NCBI RefSeq assembly: GCF_001575205.1
Contig: NZ_LSRE01000010.1
Coordinates: forward strand, 1-64,000
Origin: Tsukamurella pseudospumae
GTDB lineage: Bacteria > Actinomycetota > Actinomycetes > Mycobacteriales > Mycobacteriaceae
Length of the DNA: 64,000 nucleotides
Direction of reading: 5' to 3'
A program made the translations under genes and the position numbers. Below are positions 36,472 through 47,495 of this stretch, in pieces. Position 1 is the first letter of the stretch. Each line of letters starts with the position of its first letter. The notes beneath the pieces are model-generated. The model saw only the letters and a program-made list of their open reading frames with translations. It searched no databases and was not told where the DNA came from.

Positions 36472-38423
36472 TTCTGCTCCTCCGAACGCTCCATCGCGGC
36501 GTGGATGACGGCGGGCTCGTCGGCCGCGTCGTCCTCGTCGAACAGCGGACGGATGTCCCGTGCCGCCATGATCTCGTCGTTGCTGGTGCCCGCGGCGACC
36601 ATCGGCCACACCTGGGCGTCGGCGCCCACGATGAAGTCGATGACCACCGGGCGGTCGTTGATCTCCCGCGCCTGCGCGATGATCGCGTCGACGTCCTCGG
36701 CGCGCTCGCAGCGGAAGGACACGCAGCCCATCGCCTCACCGAGCTTGACGAAATCCGGGATCCGCATCGAGTGCGTGGACAGGTCGGTGCTCGAGTAGCG
36801 CTGGTCGTAGAACAGCGTCTGCCACTGGCGGACCATGCCCAGGTTGCCGTTGTTGATGATGGCGACCTTGATCGGCGCGCCCTCGATCGCGGCGGTGGCG
36901 AGCTCCTGATTGGTCATCTGGAAGCAACCGTCACCGTCGATCGCCCAGACCTCCTTCTCGGGCGCGCCCATCTTGGCGCCGAGCGCCGCGGGGACCGCGT
37001 AGCCCATCGTGCCGAGGCCGCCCGAGTTCAGCCAGGTACGCGGCTTCTCGTACTTGACGAACTGCGCAGCCCACATCTGGTGCTGGCCGACGCCGGCGCA
37101 GTAGATCGCGTCGGGCCCCGCGGCGATACCGAGGCGCTCGATCACGTACTCGGGGCTCAGCGCACCGTCGGACGGGGTGTTGTACGCCAGCGGATAGGTC
37201 GCGCGGACGCCGTCCAGGTACTCCCACCAGGCGGTGAGGTCCGGGGCGGCGATGGTGGCGCGGTCCTCGGAGATCGCGGCGATGAGCTCGGCGATGACCT
37301 CCTTGCAATCGCCCACGATCGGGACGTCCGCGAACCGGTTCTTGCCGATCTCCGCCGGGTCGATGTCGGCGTGGATGACCTTCGCGTCGGGCGCGAAGGA
37401 GTCGAGCTTGCCGGTGACGCGGTCGTCGAACCGGGCGCCGAGGGTGACCAACAGGTCCGAACGCTGCAGCGCGGCCACGGCGCCGACGGTGCCGTGCATG
37501 CCGGGCATGCCCATGTGCTGCTGATGGCTGTCGGGGAAGACGCCGCGCGCCATCAGGGTGGTGACCACCGGGATACCGGTCAGCTCGGCCAGCTTGAGCA
37601 GTTCCTCGGACGCCTCCGCCTTGAGCACGCCGCCGCCGACGTAGAGCACCGGCGACTTCGCCGCCGCGATGAGGCGCGCGGCCTCGCGGATCTGCTTACC
37701 GTGCGGCTTGGTCACGGGACGGTACCCGGGCAGGTCGATCTGCGGCGGCCAGGAGAAGACCGTGTCCTCCTGCAGCACGTCCTTCGGGATGTCGACCAGC
37801 ACGGCGCCGGGGCGGCCGCTCTGCGCGAGATAGAAGGCCTCGGCGATGACGCGCGGGATGTCGGCCGCGTCGTAGACCAGGAAGTTGTGCTTGGTGACGG
37901 GCATCGTGATGCCCGAGATGTCGGCCTCCTGGAAGGCGTCCGTGCCGATCAGCGGGCGGCCGACCTGGCCGGTGATCGCGACGATCGGGACCGAGTCCAT
38001 CTGCGCGTCGGCGAGCGGGGTCACCAGGTTGGTGGCGCCGGGGCCGGAGGTGGCCATGCACACGCCGACCTTGCCGGTGGCCTGCGCGTAGCCGGTGGCG
38101 GCGTGGCCGGCGCCCTGCTCGTGCCGGACCAGGACGTGCCGCACCTTCTTCGAGTCGAGCAGCGGGTCGTACACCGGGAGGATGCACCCGCCGGGAATGC
38201 CGAAGACCGTGTCGACGCCGATCTCCTCGAGCGACCGGACGACCGACTGCGCACCGGTGACCCGCTCGGGGGCTACGGTACGGGCGCCCTCGAGGTGGCC
38301 GCTCGCGACGTCGGACGCCACGTGCTGCTTCGAGGCGGCGGGATGCGCGCCGGGGATCCCGGCGCCGGGCTTGCGGGCCCCGGGCTTCTGCCCTGGGTGG
38401 GGCCGAGCTGTAGGTGCGCTCAC
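36468..38423 (-). CDS. ilvB: Acetolactate synthase large subunit
   Basis: ThDP-dependent enzyme that starts valine/leucine and isoleucine synthesis. 651 residues. The catalytic Glu lies in [15 protein letters not shown], and the ThDP motif [15 protein letters not shown]...[12 protein letters not shown] is intact. The N-terminal ~45 residues are Pro/Ala/His-rich as in mycobacterial IlvB1. The GTG at 38423 ([10 protein letters not shown]) has AAGG 8 nt upstream and matches the family N-terminus; a reading from 38465 would enter the leader. Controlled by the attenuator upstream. Confidence 0.95.
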
Positions 38424-38509
38424 GATGTGACCTTCTCGTGCTCTAGCGTTGCTCTGCTCAAACATGGACTATCGGCGTGCGATGCGTCGCCCGAAGCTAT
38501 CCGGGCAAC

Positions 38510-38542
38510 AAAAAACCCCCGTCAGCGGTGGCTGAGCGAGGG
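38510..38542 (-). terminator. ilvB attenuator terminator
   Basis: On the minus strand a stem of about 11 pairs with one bulge and a CACC loop (38516-38542) runs straight into six T residues (38510-38515). This is the only classical hairpin with a T-tract seen in the window. It lies between the leader peptide and ilvB, as expected of a transcription attenuator. Confidence 0.88.
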
Positions 38543-38580
38543 TAGCGCGTCGATGCTGGTGTGAAACGGCTGTAACCGGT

Positions 38581-38631
38581 TCAGGCGGCGACGCGCCGAC
38601 CGATTACGAGGAGCTGGTAGCTGTATTTCAC
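38581..38631 (-). CDS. ilvB leader peptide
   Basis: A 16-codon reading frame starting GTG at 38631 encodes MKYSYQLLVIGRRVAA (GTG read as Met) and stops with TGA. Five of its 16 codons are Leu, Leu, Val, Ile and Val, exactly the regulatory amino acids. It is leaderless: the -10 box lies 7 nt upstream. Ribosome stalling on these codons when branched-chain aminoacyl-tRNAs are scarce should favour read-through of the terminator at 38510-38542. Too short for ordinary gene callers. Confidence 0.85.
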   Translation of the reverse strand: MKYSYQLLVIGRRVAA

Positions 38632-38638
38632 ACAAGTG

Positions 38639-38668
38639 AAACTAGGCGTCCGTGTGCATTCGCGTCAA
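38639..38668 (-). promoter_or_regulatory. ilvBNC promoter
   Basis: -35 TTGACG (38663-38668) and -10 TAGTTT (38639-38644) on the minus strand are separated by 18 bp. Transcription should start at or very near the GTG of the leader peptide. Confidence 0.8.
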
Positions 38669-38729
38669 ACCAGTGAGCCGCGCCGTCTCATATGTTGGGA
38701 ATCGGCTGCCGCGTGAGACAATGCGTGTT

Positions 38730-39242
38730 ATGAGCGAGAGTCCCGCCGCGCCGGCGTCCACCGGCGCCACGCGCACCGTGACCACCGACCACACCGCGGA
38801 CACCGCGGTGCCGATCGCCGCGGGCGACCGGGTGGTCTTCAAGCACCCGTCGATCGCGCTGATCGGGGTGGCGCTGTTCGCCGTCTGCCTCGCGCCCATC
38901 GTCGGCCCGTGGACCGTCGGCCGCTCGGTCGACGGCAGTACAGCGGGCGTCGGCGCCGCCGTCCTCGGCTGGGCACTGCTCGTCATCCCCGTCCTGCTCG
39001 CCCTATGGATCCTGCGGGTCCGCACCGTCATCGGTCCCGACGGTGTCCGGTCCGTCCGCGTCCTGCGCGCCACCACCATCGCGTGGGACGAGATGTCGGG
39101 GATTAGGATCGGGAACAACGGTGCGGTGTACGCAGTCCGCGCCGACGGTTCCGAGGTGCGACTACCCGCCGTCACCATCAGCCAGCTCCCCCGCGTCGCG
39201 GCCGCCTCCGGTGGCCGGATCCCGGACGTCACCGCGGAATAA
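38730..39242 (+). CDS. PH-domain membrane protein, CFP6 (Rv3004) type
   Basis: 170-residue protein: two hydrophobic helices (about residues 46-63 and 77-96) followed by a small bacterial PH-like domain ([50 protein letters not shown]). Rv3004 (CFP6) occupies the same place divergent from ilvB in M. tuberculosis. Role unknown; PH-like domains of this kind occur in cell-envelope proteins. The ATG at 38730 was chosen because the family begins here. Confidence 0.82.
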   Translation: MSESPAAPASTGATRTVTTDHTADTAVPIAAGDRVVFKHPSIALIGVALFAVCLAPIVGPWTVGRSVDGSTAGVGAAVLGWALLVIPVLLALWILRVRTVIGPDGVRSVRVLRATTIAWDEMSGIRIGNNGAVYAVRADGSEVRLPAVTISQLPRVAAASGGRIPDVTAE

Positions 39243-39328
39243 TTCCCGCGGAACAAGCCTTCACCTGTTCACGGGGAGCGCATTCCTCACCAGCCCGCAC
39301 GATAGAAAAGATCCGAGGCGAGAAGCTC

Positions 39329-41173
39329 ATGCCACCGCTCCGCTCACGCACCACCACCGTCGGACGAGAGGCGGCCGGCGCTCGCGCGCTCTGGCGCGCC
39401 ACCGGAATGACCGACGACGACTTCGGCAAGCCGATCATCGCGATCGCGAACTCGTACACCCAGTTCGTGCCCGGTCACGTGCACCTGAAGAACGTCGGCG
39501 AGATCGTCGCGGAGGCGATCGTCGCGGCGGGTGGCGTCGCGAAGGAGTTCCACACCATCGCCGTGGACGACGGCATCGCCATGGGCCACGGGGGCATGCT
39601 GTACTCACTGCCCAGCCGCGAGATCATCGCCGACTCGGTCGAGTACATGGTCAACGCGCACACCGCCGACGCGCTGGTCTGTATCTCGAACTGCGACAAG
39701 ATCACCCCCGGCATGCTCAATGCCGCGATGCGCCTGAACATCCCCACCGTGTTCGTCTCCGGCGGCCCGATGGAGGCCGGGACGTCGGTCGTCATCAACG
39801 GCGTCGTTCGCCCGGGCACCGATCTCATCGACGCGATGATCGCGTCCGCCGACGGCAATGTCAGCGACCAGGAGCTCCTCGAGGTCGAGCGCTCGGCGTG
39901 CCCGACGTGCGGCTCGTGTTCGGGCATGTTCACCGCCAACTCCATGAACTGCCTCACCGAGGCCCTCGGCCTGTCGCTGCCCGGCAACGGCTCCACGCTG
40001 GCGACACAGACCGCGCGCCGCGACCTGTTCACCCGCGCGGGCGAGCTGATCGTCGACATCGCCACGAAGTACTACCGGGACGACGACGAGTCGGTCCTGC
40101 CCCGCTCCGTCGCCACCCGCGAGGCCTTCGAGAACGCCATGGCGCTCGACGTCGCGATGGGCGGGTCGACGAACACGGTGCTGCACATCCTGGCCGCTGC
40201 GCAGGAGGGCGAGGTCGCCTTCGACCTGCATGACATCGACCGCATCTCGCGCAAGGTCCCGTGCCTGGCGAAGGTGGCGCCGAACTCACCGAAGTACTAC
40301 ATGGAGCACGTGCACCGGGCCGGTGGCATCCCCGCGATCCTCGGCGAGCTCGACCGCGCGGGCCTGTTGAACCGGAACGTCCGGCCCGTCCACGCGCCGT
40401 CTCTTGAGGCATACCTCGCTGACTGGGACATCCGCAGCGGCACCGCCACCGACACGGCGATCGAGCTCTTCCACGCCGCACCCGGCGGGGTCCGGACCAC
40501 CGAGCCCTTCTCCACGTCGAACCGGTGGGAATCGCTCGACACCGACGCCGCCGAGGGCTGCATCCGCGACAAGGAGCACGCCTACACGGTGGAGGGCGGC
40601 CTCTGCGTGCTGCACGGCAACATCGCGCAGAACGGCGCCGTCCTCAAGACCGCCGGGGTCGAGGAGGAGCTGTGGCACTTCCAGGGCCCGGCGCGCGTCG
40701 TCGAGAGCCAGGAGGACGCGGTGCACGCGATCCTGTCGAAGGAACTGCAGGCCGGCGAGGTCCTGGTCATCCGCTACGAGGGTCCCGCGGGCGGCCCGGG
40801 CATGCAGGAGATGCTGCACCCCACGTCCTTCATGAAGGGCACGGGCATGGGCAAGAAGTGCGGTCTCGTCACCGACGGCCGCTTCTCCGGCGGCTCGTCG
40901 GGCCTCGTCATCGGCCACGCCTCCCCCGAGGCGGCGTCGGGCGGCAACATCGGCCTCGTCGAGAACGGCGACGAGATCCTGATCGACGTGCACTCGCGCA
41001 CCCTCAAGGTCCTCGTCGACGACGAGGAGCTCGCGCGGCGCCGCGCCAAGATGGAGGCCTCCGAGCGCCCCTGGCAGCCCCGGGACCGGCAGCGCACCGT
41101 CAGCACTGCGCTGCGCGCCTACGCCGCCCTGGCGACGTCCGCGGACCGCGGCGCGGTCCGGCAGGTGCCCTGA
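39329..41173 (+). CDS. ilvD: Dihydroxy-acid dehydratase
   Basis: Iron-sulfur enzyme that dehydrates dihydroxy acids to 2-keto acids in valine, leucine and isoleucine synthesis. 614 residues of the long form. Cluster and metal motifs are visible: [32 protein letters not shown] and [16 protein letters not shown]. It lies opposite ilvBNC, after the CFP6-like gene, and is followed by a strong hairpin. Only ilvE and leuA are lacking here for the full pathway. Confidence 0.97.
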   Translation: MPPLRSRTTTVGREAAGARALWRATGMTDDDFGKPIIAIANSYTQFVPGHVHLKNVGEIVAEAIVAAGGVAKEFHTIAVDDGIAMGHGGMLYSLPSREIIADSVEYMVNAHTADALVCISNCDKITPGMLNAAMRLNIPTVFVSGGPMEAGTSVVINGVVRPGTDLIDAMIASADGNVSDQELLEVERSACPTCGSCSGMFTANSMNCLTEALGLSLPGNGSTLATQTARRDLFTRAGELIVDIATKYYRDDDESVLPRSVATREAFENAMALDVAMGGSTNTVLHILAAAQEGEVAFDLHDIDRISRKVPCLAKVAPNSPKYYMEHVHRAGGIPAILGELDRAGLLNRNVRPVHAPSLEAYLADWDIRSGTATDTAIELFHAAPGGVRTTEPFSTSNRWESLDTDAAEGCIRDKEHAYTVEGGLCVLHGNIAQNGAVLKTAGVEEELWHFQGPARVVESQEDAVHAILSKELQAGEVLVIRYEGPAGGPGMQEMLHPTSFMKGTGMGKKCGLVTDGRFSGGSSGLVIGHASPEAASGGNIGLVENGDEILIDVHSRTLKVLVDDEELARRRAKMEASERPWQPRDRQRTVSTALRAYAALATSADRGAVRQVP

Positions 41174-41191
41174 TCGAGCGCTGAACGCGAC

Positions 41192-41219
41192 GGAACCCCG
41201 GCCGGGCGGCCGGGGTTCC
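41192..41219. terminator. Bidirectional terminator after ilvD
   Basis: A perfect 12-bp stem (41192-41203 with 41208-41219) and a 4-nt loop lie between the convergent ilvD and DoxX genes. Confidence 0.88.
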
Positions 41220-41233
41220 TGCGTCTCACCGGG

Positions 41234-42379
41234 TCAGCGCTTGACGAGCGGGTTCGCGCCGTTGAGGAGGACCCACACGGTGACGGCGCCCGCGACCGCC
41301 ACGACCAGCCAGATCACCGAGCCGGCGTGTGGCCGCCGGGCCCACCCGCGGCCGAAGTCCAGCGACAGCCTGCCCGGGCCGGCGAGCAGGATCGCGACGG
41401 CGGCCAGGACGAGCATGAGCTCGTACTCGACCCCGTTCGGCGCGAAGAAGACGAAGCCGTGGCCGGCGGTGGTCAGCTTGAACAGCCCCGCCGAGAGCAT
41501 CACGCCGACCGCACCCGCGGCGGCGATGGGGGTCAGCAGGCCCAGAACGAGCATCGCGCCGCCGCCCAGCTCGATGACGCCGGTGCCGATCGAGAGCACC
41601 TTGGTGAACCGCTGGAATCCGACCGACGGATCGTTGCCGTTCTGCAGGTACCGCGCGAACCCGTCGATGCCCGGCCCGCCCCAGATCCCGAACAGCTTCT
41701 GCACGCCGTGCGCCGCAAGAATCACACCGACGGCGACCCGCAGCACCAGCAGACCGAGATCGGTGGTGCCACGGCGCGCGGCCTTGCGGGCCTCGTCGAG
41801 CTCTGCGGAGGCGTCACCGACGGGCTTGCCGAACCGGCGCCCCTGCGGCGGCGCGATCTCCTCCGTCGCGGCGGTCTCGAGCGGGATGCCCTCGGCCTCC
41901 GCCCGGGCCTGGGCGGCGCGCTCGCGGCCCCGTCGGCGGTTGTAGCGCTTGCCGAACTCGTCCCGCTCCTCGCTGGACAGTGCGCCGGCCCGGCCCGCGA
42001 CCGGGGCGGCGTCCGGCGTGCCGCTGGCGGAGATCGCCGCGGTGGCGGCGCTCGCGGACGCGATCGCCGCGGCGAGATCGCTCGTGTCCGGCACGGCCGC
42101 CGTCGGGGCGTCGTCGCCCGACGGTGCCGCCGGCGGGGTGTCCTGCGTGCCGGACGCGCTCGAGGACGCCGAGGCCGGGGCCGTTCCGGCGGGCTCGTCG
42201 CGGTAGCGCGGGAGCACCGGTCCGATGCCGGTGTCCGAGTCGTCGTGGGGATCCAGGACGAATCCGCCCGTCGGATGCCGCTCCCCGAACCGGGGCAGGT
42301 CCCCCGTGGACGAGAAGTCGTACGGCGACCCGGCCGCGCTCTCGCTGGTCTCTTTCTCGATTCCGTCCTTGTCGCTCAC
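41234..42379 (-). CDS. DoxX-family membrane protein with long acidic N-terminus
   Basis: 381 residues: a disordered Asp/Ala/Pro-rich N-terminal half (about 1-225, with RYNRRRGRERAAQARAEAEG) followed by a four-helix DoxX domain (LGLLVLRVAVGVILAAHGVQKLFGIWGG...). Rv3005c, at the same place in M. tuberculosis, is the DoxX partner of SodA and SseA in a membrane oxidoreductase complex. This copy has a much longer N-terminus than I expect. The GTG start is leaderless: TAGGGT at 42387-42392, 7 nt upstream. Confidence 0.85.
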   Translation of the reverse strand: MSDKDGIEKETSESAAGSPYDFSSTGDLPRFGERHPTGGFVLDPHDDSDTGIGPVLPRYRDEPAGTAPASASSSASGTQDTPPAAPSGDDAPTAAVPDTSDLAAAIASASAATAAISASGTPDAAPVAGRAGALSSEERDEFGKRYNRRRGRERAAQARAEAEGIPLETAATEEIAPPQGRRFGKPVGDASAELDEARKAARRGTTDLGLLVLRVAVGVILAAHGVQKLFGIWGGPGIDGFARYLQNGNDPSVGFQRFTKVLSIGTGVIELGGGAMLVLGLLTPIAAAGAVGVMLSAGLFKLTTAGHGFVFFAPNGVEYELMLVLAAVAILLAGPGRLSLDFGRGWARRPHAGSVIWLVVAVAGAVTVWVLLNGANPLVKR

Positions 42380-42457
42380 ACGCCCCACCCTAAGGGGCGC
42401 GCACGGTGCGGGCCGGGAGCGAACCGCGCCCGGAGACCGAATCGGTAGGGTGGCGGC

Positions 42458-43588
42458 ATGAGTGAGGGGTCCCGGCGCGCGCGTGTCCGCGCGCGACACG
42501 CCGTCGTACTCGCGGCGGCCGCGGCGCTGCTGGCGGGCTGCGTCGACTTCTCCGGCAGTGAGGCCGCCCCGTTCACCGGGCCGCCGACGGGCGAGGCCAC
42601 GACCACGACGCGCAAGCCCGGTCCCGCCCTGCCCAGCGCGGTCCCCAAGCCGCCGGGCCCGTGCATCGACCAGGATCCGATGGTCCTCGCGACCTGCCTC
42701 ACCGAGCCGACATCGCTGATCACCACCGGTGATCTGGAGCACGCGTACGTCTCCGAGCGCGGGGGCTCCATCACCTACACCACTACGGACCTGCCGAACC
42801 GCGAGATCCTGCGGATCGGGGTCGACACGTCGGGCGACGGCGGGCTGCTGTCGATCGCCCTGTCACCGTCGTACGACGAGGACCGGCTGTTCTACGCCTA
42901 CGTGAGCACCCCCACCGACAACCGGATCGTGCGCGTGACGCCGGGAGACGAACCGAAGGTGATCCTGTCCGGAATCCCCAAGGGCGCCACGGGCAACGCC
43001 GGCTCGATCATGTTCCGGGGCCGCGACCTGATCGTCGCGACCGGCAACGCGGGCGACGCGAATGCGGCGCGCGACCCCGGGTCGCTCGCCGGCAAGGTTC
43101 TGCTGCTGCCCTCGCCGAACACGATCTCGCCCGTCCGGCCGAGGGTGCTCGCGAGCGACGGTGGGGTCCGGCAGTCGGTGTGCGGCTTCGCCCAGGGCGG
43201 GCCGATCTTCATCGCCGATCAGGGGCTCACGCAGGACCGGCTGCGCGTGATCACGAACCCGGGCTCGCCGGATTCGGTGGTGTGGAGCTGGCCGGACCGT
43301 CCGGGCCTCGCGGGCTGTGCCGTCGTCAAGGGCGCGGTGTTCGTCAGCGAGTCGCGCGCGGGCAAGGTCGAGATGGTGCGCGTGCCGAAGGACCCGGCCA
43401 CTGCCGACGGCGAGCCCGTCCAGATGGTCGACCGCACCCGCTACGGCATCTTCGGGCGCCTCGCGATCGGTCCGAAGGACCTCCCGCAGGGGCTGACGAC
43501 GAACAAGCCGAACCCGAAGGCCCCCACGGACGATCGGGTCGTCCTCCTCCCGATCCCCAGCAGCGAGGCCGGCGGCGGGAACGACTGA
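42458..43588 (+). CDS. lppZ: LppZ-like lipoprotein, beta-propeller sugar-dehydrogenase fold
   Basis: 376-residue lipoprotein: signal sequence with lipobox LLAGC (Cys28), a Thr/Pro-rich spacer, then a glucose/sorbosone dehydrogenase-type six-blade propeller (GDLEHAYVSERGGSI, GDGGLLSIALSPSYDEDRLFYAYVS, GNAGSIMFRGRDLIVATGNAGD). Same place as lppZ (Rv3006) in M. tuberculosis. Catalytic activity and cofactor are not established. The start is leaderless: TAGGGT at 42446-42451, 6 nt before the ATG. Confidence 0.88.
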   Translation: MSEGSRRARVRARHAVVLAAAAALLAGCVDFSGSEAAPFTGPPTGEATTTTRKPGPALPSAVPKPPGPCIDQDPMVLATCLTEPTSLITTGDLEHAYVSERGGSITYTTTDLPNREILRIGVDTSGDGGLLSIALSPSYDEDRLFYAYVSTPTDNRIVRVTPGDEPKVILSGIPKGATGNAGSIMFRGRDLIVATGNAGDANAARDPGSLAGKVLLLPSPNTISPVRPRVLASDGGVRQSVCGFAQGGPIFIADQGLTQDRLRVITNPGSPDSVVWSWPDRPGLAGCAVVKGAVFVSESRAGKVEMVRVPKDPATADGEPVQMVDRTRYGIFGRLAIGPKDLPQGLTTNKPNPKAPTDDRVVLLPIPSSEAGGGND

Positions 43589-43610
43589 CACTCCCGCGGG
43601 TCGCGCCCGG

Positions 43611-45122
43611 CTACTCGCAGGCGGCGAGCACCAGCTCGCGCACGCGTGCCGCGTCGGCCTGGCCGCGGGTGGCCTTCATGACATCGCCGACGATCTTGCC
43701 GGCGGCCTGCACCTTGCCGCTGCGGACCTTCTCGACGATGTCCGGGTTGGCGGCGAGCGCCTCGTCGACGGCCTTCTGCAGGGCTCCGTCATCGCGCACC
43801 ACCTCGAGGCCACGCGCGGCGACGACCTCGTCGGGCTCGCCCTCGCCGTCGAGCACGCCGACGATGACCTGCTGCGCGAGCTTGCTCGTGAGCTTGCCCT
43901 CGTCGATGAGCGCGATCACGCGCGCCACCTGGGCGGGGGTGATCGCCAGGGCATCGAGCTCGACCTCCCGTGAATTCGCCTGCTGCGGCAGGAAGCTCCC
44001 CCACCACGAGCGAGCGGCGTCCGGGGTGGCCCCGGCGTCGACGGTCGCGATGATGGCGTCGATGGCGCCCAGGTTCACCAGGTCGCGCATGACCTCGTCG
44101 GAGAGCTTCCACTCCTCCTGGATCCGGGCACGGCGCAGCCACGGCAGCTCCGGGATCGTGCCGCGCAGCTGCTCGACGAGCTCCGCCGCCGGCGCGACGG
44201 GGCCGAGGTCCGGGTCCGGGAAGTAGCGGTAGTCGTCCGCCGTCTCCTTGGGGCGCCCGGCCGTGGTGGTCCCGTCGCCCTCCTGGAAGTGCCGGGTCTC
44301 GAGCACGACGGTGCCGCCGGCGTCGAGCACCGCTGCCTGACGGCGCATCTCGTACCGCACCGCGACCTCGACGCTGCGCAGCGAGTTGACGTTCTTGGTC
44401 TCGGTGCGCGTGCCGAACTCCGTCTGCCCGACGGGCCTGAGCGAGACGTTCGAATCGCACCGCATCGAACCCTGGTCCATCCGGACGTCGGAGACGTCGA
44501 GCGAGGCGAGCAGGTCGCGGAGCGCGGTGACGTACGCGCGGGCGACCTCGGGGGCCCGCTCCCCCGCGCCCTCGATGGGGCGCGAGACGATCTCGACCAG
44601 CGGCACGCCGGCGCGGTTGAAGTCGAGGAGCGAGTGCGAGGCGCCGTGGATGCGGCCGGTGGCCGAACCGATGTGCGTGGACTTGCCCGTGTCCTCCTCC
44701 ATGTGCGCGCGCTCGATCTCCACCCGCCAGACGGTGCCGTCCTCGAGCGGGACGTCGAGGTAGCCGTCGTAGGCGATCGGGTCCTCGTACTGGCTGATCT
44801 GGTAGTTCTTCGGCTGGTCCGGGTAGAAGTAGTTCTTCCGCGCGAACACCGAGCTCGGCCGGATCGAGCAGTTCAGTGCCAGGCCGATGCGAATGGCCGA
44901 GCGCACCGCCTCGTCGTTGACGACCGGCAGTGCGCCCGGCATCCCCAGGCACGTGGGGCAGACCTGGGTGTTGGGCTCGGCGCCGAACTCGGTGCGGCAG
45001 CCGCAGAACATCTTGGTGGCCGTGCCGAGCTCGACGTGGACCTCCATGCCCATCACGGGCTCGTAGCGGGCCACGACGTCCGCGTACTCGGGGAGATCCA
45101 GTTCGGCAAGCTCGGCACTCAT
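43611..45122 (-). CDS. gatB: Aspartyl/glutamyl-tRNA amidotransferase subunit B
   Basis: 503-residue subunit that binds mischarged tRNA and phosphorylates its Asp/Glu for amidation by GatA. Motifs [19 protein letters not shown] and [19 protein letters not shown] carry the zinc cysteines, [23 protein letters not shown](V)PL is the kinase-site signature, and the C-terminal YqeY-like tail ends LVLAACE. The start is leaderless (TAGGCT at 45130-45135, 7 nt upstream). As in M. tuberculosis, gatB is separated from gatCA by pfkA. Confidence 0.96.
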   Translation of the reverse strand: MSAELAELDLPEYADVVARYEPVMGMEVHVELGTATKMFCGCRTEFGAEPNTQVCPTCLGMPGALPVVNDEAVRSAIRIGLALNCSIRPSSVFARKNYFYPDQPKNYQISQYEDPIAYDGYLDVPLEDGTVWRVEIERAHMEEDTGKSTHIGSATGRIHGASHSLLDFNRAGVPLVEIVSRPIEGAGERAPEVARAYVTALRDLLASLDVSDVRMDQGSMRCDSNVSLRPVGQTEFGTRTETKNVNSLRSVEVAVRYEMRRQAAVLDAGGTVVLETRHFQEGDGTTTAGRPKETADDYRYFPDPDLGPVAPAAELVEQLRGTIPELPWLRRARIQEEWKLSDEVMRDLVNLGAIDAIIATVDAGATPDAARSWWGSFLPQQANSREVELDALAITPAQVARVIALIDEGKLTSKLAQQVIVGVLDGEGEPDEVVAARGLEVVRDDGALQKAVDEALAANPDIVEKVRSGKVQAAGKIVGDVMKATRGQADAARVRELVLAACE

Positions 45123-45147
45123 GGCGTCAAGCCTAATGCTCCGCCGG

Positions 45148-46347
45148 TCAGCGGCTGGACACCGCCACCGCGTCAGCGGTCACCGTGACCGTCGACGAGA
45201 CGTAACCGGAGTCCGAGCCGGTGATCGGGCGACCGTCGCGGCCGGTGGCGGTGAAGTTCCACACCTGCGAGCCGCTGATGCTGAGCTGTCCGTCGCGGAC
45301 GTCACCGCTGAGGTCGATCTCGTCCACGTTGGGCGCGGTCCAGCTGTAGGTGCCCTTCTCGCCGGAGAAGTCGGACTGCGGGCACCCCGACGGGTAGCCG
45401 TCCTTCGAGGCCGCGCACGCCGAGTAGCGCGCGGCGATCTGCTGCCGCACCGACGTCTTGGCGGCGTCGCTGAGGCCGAAGCCGATGTTGAGGCTGCCGC
45501 TCACGCTGAAGCGCGAGAGTCCCTTGACCGACGCCTGGCCCTTGTCGTCGGTCGAGCTGTACTTCGACTTCTGTGCCACCAGATTCTTGTTCGACGATCC
45601 CAGGTCGAGGGCACCGGGGAACACGTACACGACACCGGACTCGGGCAGCGGCTTGCCGAGGATCGTGACGTTCTTCTTGTCCGAGTCGTAGCTGAAGTAC
45701 GGCTTGAGCTGGACCGCGGCGGTCGCGAGCTTCCAGTCGTCGCCGACCTTCTCCATGCTCAGCTCCTCGTCGTAGGACACCTGGCCGATCGTGACGGTCA
45801 GGTGCACGGTGCCCATGTAGCCGCCGGACTCGCTGACGATCTTGAGGTCCTTGATCGGCGCGAGGTCGCGCTGCTTCCGGAGCACCTCGTCGGTGAGCAG
45901 CTCGGTCGAGGCGGGCGCCTCCTTGCCGTAGCTCAGCGCCTTCTTCGCGTCACCCGCCTGGAGCGCGGCGAAGTAGGCCTTGACCGTCGCGCCGGGCGAA
46001 CCGGTGTCGCCGCCACCACCGACGCTCTTGACGATGGCGATGCCGGCGATGAGCACGATCACCAGCAGCACGGCGCCGCCGCCGATCAGGGCGGGGATCA
46101 ACCAGCCCGGCCGCGGCTTCTTCGGGGCGCCCGGGGCCGGCGGGAACCCGGGCGCTCCGGGACCCTGCGGGCCCTGGCCGCCGGGGGGCGCGAAGGCCGG
46201 TTGGGCCGGGTACTGCGGGTTCGACGGTGCGCCGAACTGCGCGTTCTCGCCCGACTGCCAGGTCGGGCGCAGCTGCGTCTGCTCGTGGGGGTCGGACGGA
46301 TCCTGGCCCGGGTAGCCGCCCGGGTTCGAGGGAGGGTTCGGATTCAT
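45148..46347 (-). CDS. Proline-rich single-pass membrane protein, function unknown
   Basis: 399 residues: a disordered Pro/Gly/Gln-rich cytoplasmic part (about 1-90), one transmembrane helix ([22 protein letters not shown], about 91-112) and an extracellular part with a DUF4878-like segment ([21 protein letters not shown]) and a second domain rich in Ser/Gly. The build resembles actinobacterial wall-facing anchor proteins. The ATG at 46347 ([10 protein letters not shown]) is preferred to 46368. It lies between gatB and pfkA in the same direction; no function can be given. Confidence 0.7.
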   Translation of the reverse strand: MNPNPPSNPGGYPGQDPSDPHEQTQLRPTWQSGENAQFGAPSNPQYPAQPAFAPPGGQGPQGPGAPGFPPAPGAPKKPRPGWLIPALIGGGAVLLVIVLIAGIAIVKSVGGGGDTGSPGATVKAYFAALQAGDAKKALSYGKEAPASTELLTDEVLRKQRDLAPIKDLKIVSESGGYMGTVHLTVTIGQVSYDEELSMEKVGDDWKLATAAVQLKPYFSYDSDKKNVTILGKPLPESGVVYVFPGALDLGSSNKNLVAQKSKYSSTDDKGQASVKGLSRFSVSGSLNIGFGLSDAAKTSVRQQIAARYSACAASKDGYPSGCPQSDFSGEKGTYSWTAPNVDEIDLSGDVRDGQLSISGSQVWNFTATGRDGRPITGSDSGYVSSTVTVTADAVAVSSR

Positions 46348-46414
46348 ACCGGCGAGTCTGCGGTGCACTTCTTAAGGCTCGCTTCAGAGAGGCCAGTGGT
46401 CGCGCTCCGGAGGT

Positions 46415-47452
46415 TCAGCCGAAGAACTCCGCGGCGTCGTCGTAGCGCTCCCGCGGGACCCGCTTGAGTTGCTTGACGGCTTCCGCGAGGGGCACGAGCC
46501 CGATGGACGTGCCACGCAACGACACCATCTGCCCGACCTTCCCCGCATGCGCCGCATCAGCGGCGTTGACGCCGTAGCGGGTGGCCAGCACCCGATCCGC
46601 CGGCGTCGGCGTCCCACCCCGCTGCACATGCCCCAGCACAGTGGTGCGGACCTCCTTGCTGATCCGCTTCTCGATCTCCACCCCCAACTGGTGCGCCACC
46701 CCCGTGAACCGCTCGTGCCCGAACTCATCCGTCCCGCCGACCCGCAACTGCATCGTCCCCTCCGCCGGCTTCGCACCCTCCGCGACGACCACGATGAAAC
46801 TCGCATGGCCACGCTGGAAGCGACGTTTGATCATGACGCACAACTCCTCCACATCGAACGGCACCTCGGGAATGAGGACGGCATGGGCACCGGACGCGAG
46901 CCCGGAGTTCAGCGCGATCCACCCCGCATGCCGGCCCATCACCTCCACCAGCATCACCCGCTGATGCGACTCCGCGGTCGAATGCAACCGATCGATCGCG
47001 TCCGTCGCGATCGTCAGCGCCGTATCGAACCCGAACGTGACGTCGGTGCAGTCGATGTCGTTGTCGATGGTCTTCGGCACCCCCACCACCGGCACCCCCT
47101 CATCCGCCAACCACGACGCCGCCGTCAGCGTGCCCTCCCCACCGATCGGGATCAACACATCGATGCCGTTGTCGTCGAGGGTCCGCCGGATCCGGTCCAA
47201 CCCCGCCCGCAGCACATCCGGATGGGTGCGAGCGGTGCCCAGCATCGTGCCGCCCTTGGTCAGCAGCCGATCGTTGCGCTCATCGTCGGACAACTGCACC
47301 CGCCGGTCCTCCAACAGGCCGCGCCACCCGTCCTGAAACCCGACCACCGCCGACCCGTACCGCGAATCACACGTCCGGACCACCGCCCGGATCACCGCGT
47401 TCAACCCCGGACAGTCACCACCACCTGTCAACACACCGATGCGCAGACTCAT
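46415..47452 (-). CDS. pfkA: 6-phosphofructokinase
   Basis: 345-residue group III (actinobacterial) phosphofructokinase. It has [25 protein letters not shown] in place of the bacterial GGDGS, the catalytic PKTIDNDI and the substrate loop [10 protein letters not shown]. The GGEGT form is the one found in ATP-using actinobacterial enzymes; pyrophosphate enzymes have GGDDS. Same neighbourhood as Rv3010c. Not visibly in an operon with the two-component genes beyond it. Confidence 0.94.
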   Translation of the reverse strand: MSLRIGVLTGGGDCPGLNAVIRAVVRTCDSRYGSAVVGFQDGWRGLLEDRRVQLSDDERNDRLLTKGGTMLGTARTHPDVLRAGLDRIRRTLDDNGIDVLIPIGGEGTLTAASWLADEGVPVVGVPKTIDNDIDCTDVTFGFDTALTIATDAIDRLHSTAESHQRVMLVEVMGRHAGWIALNSGLASGAHAVLIPEVPFDVEELCVMIKRRFQRGHASFIVVVAEGAKPAEGTMQLRVGGTDEFGHERFTGVAHQLGVEIEKRISKEVRTTVLGHVQRGGTPTPADRVLATRYGVNAADAAHAGKVGQMVSLRGTSIGLVPLAEAVKQLKRVPRERYDDAAEFFG

Positions 47453-47495
47453 GGACGTAGATCTTGCCGCGCCGACCCGTGACCTGTCAGGACAA

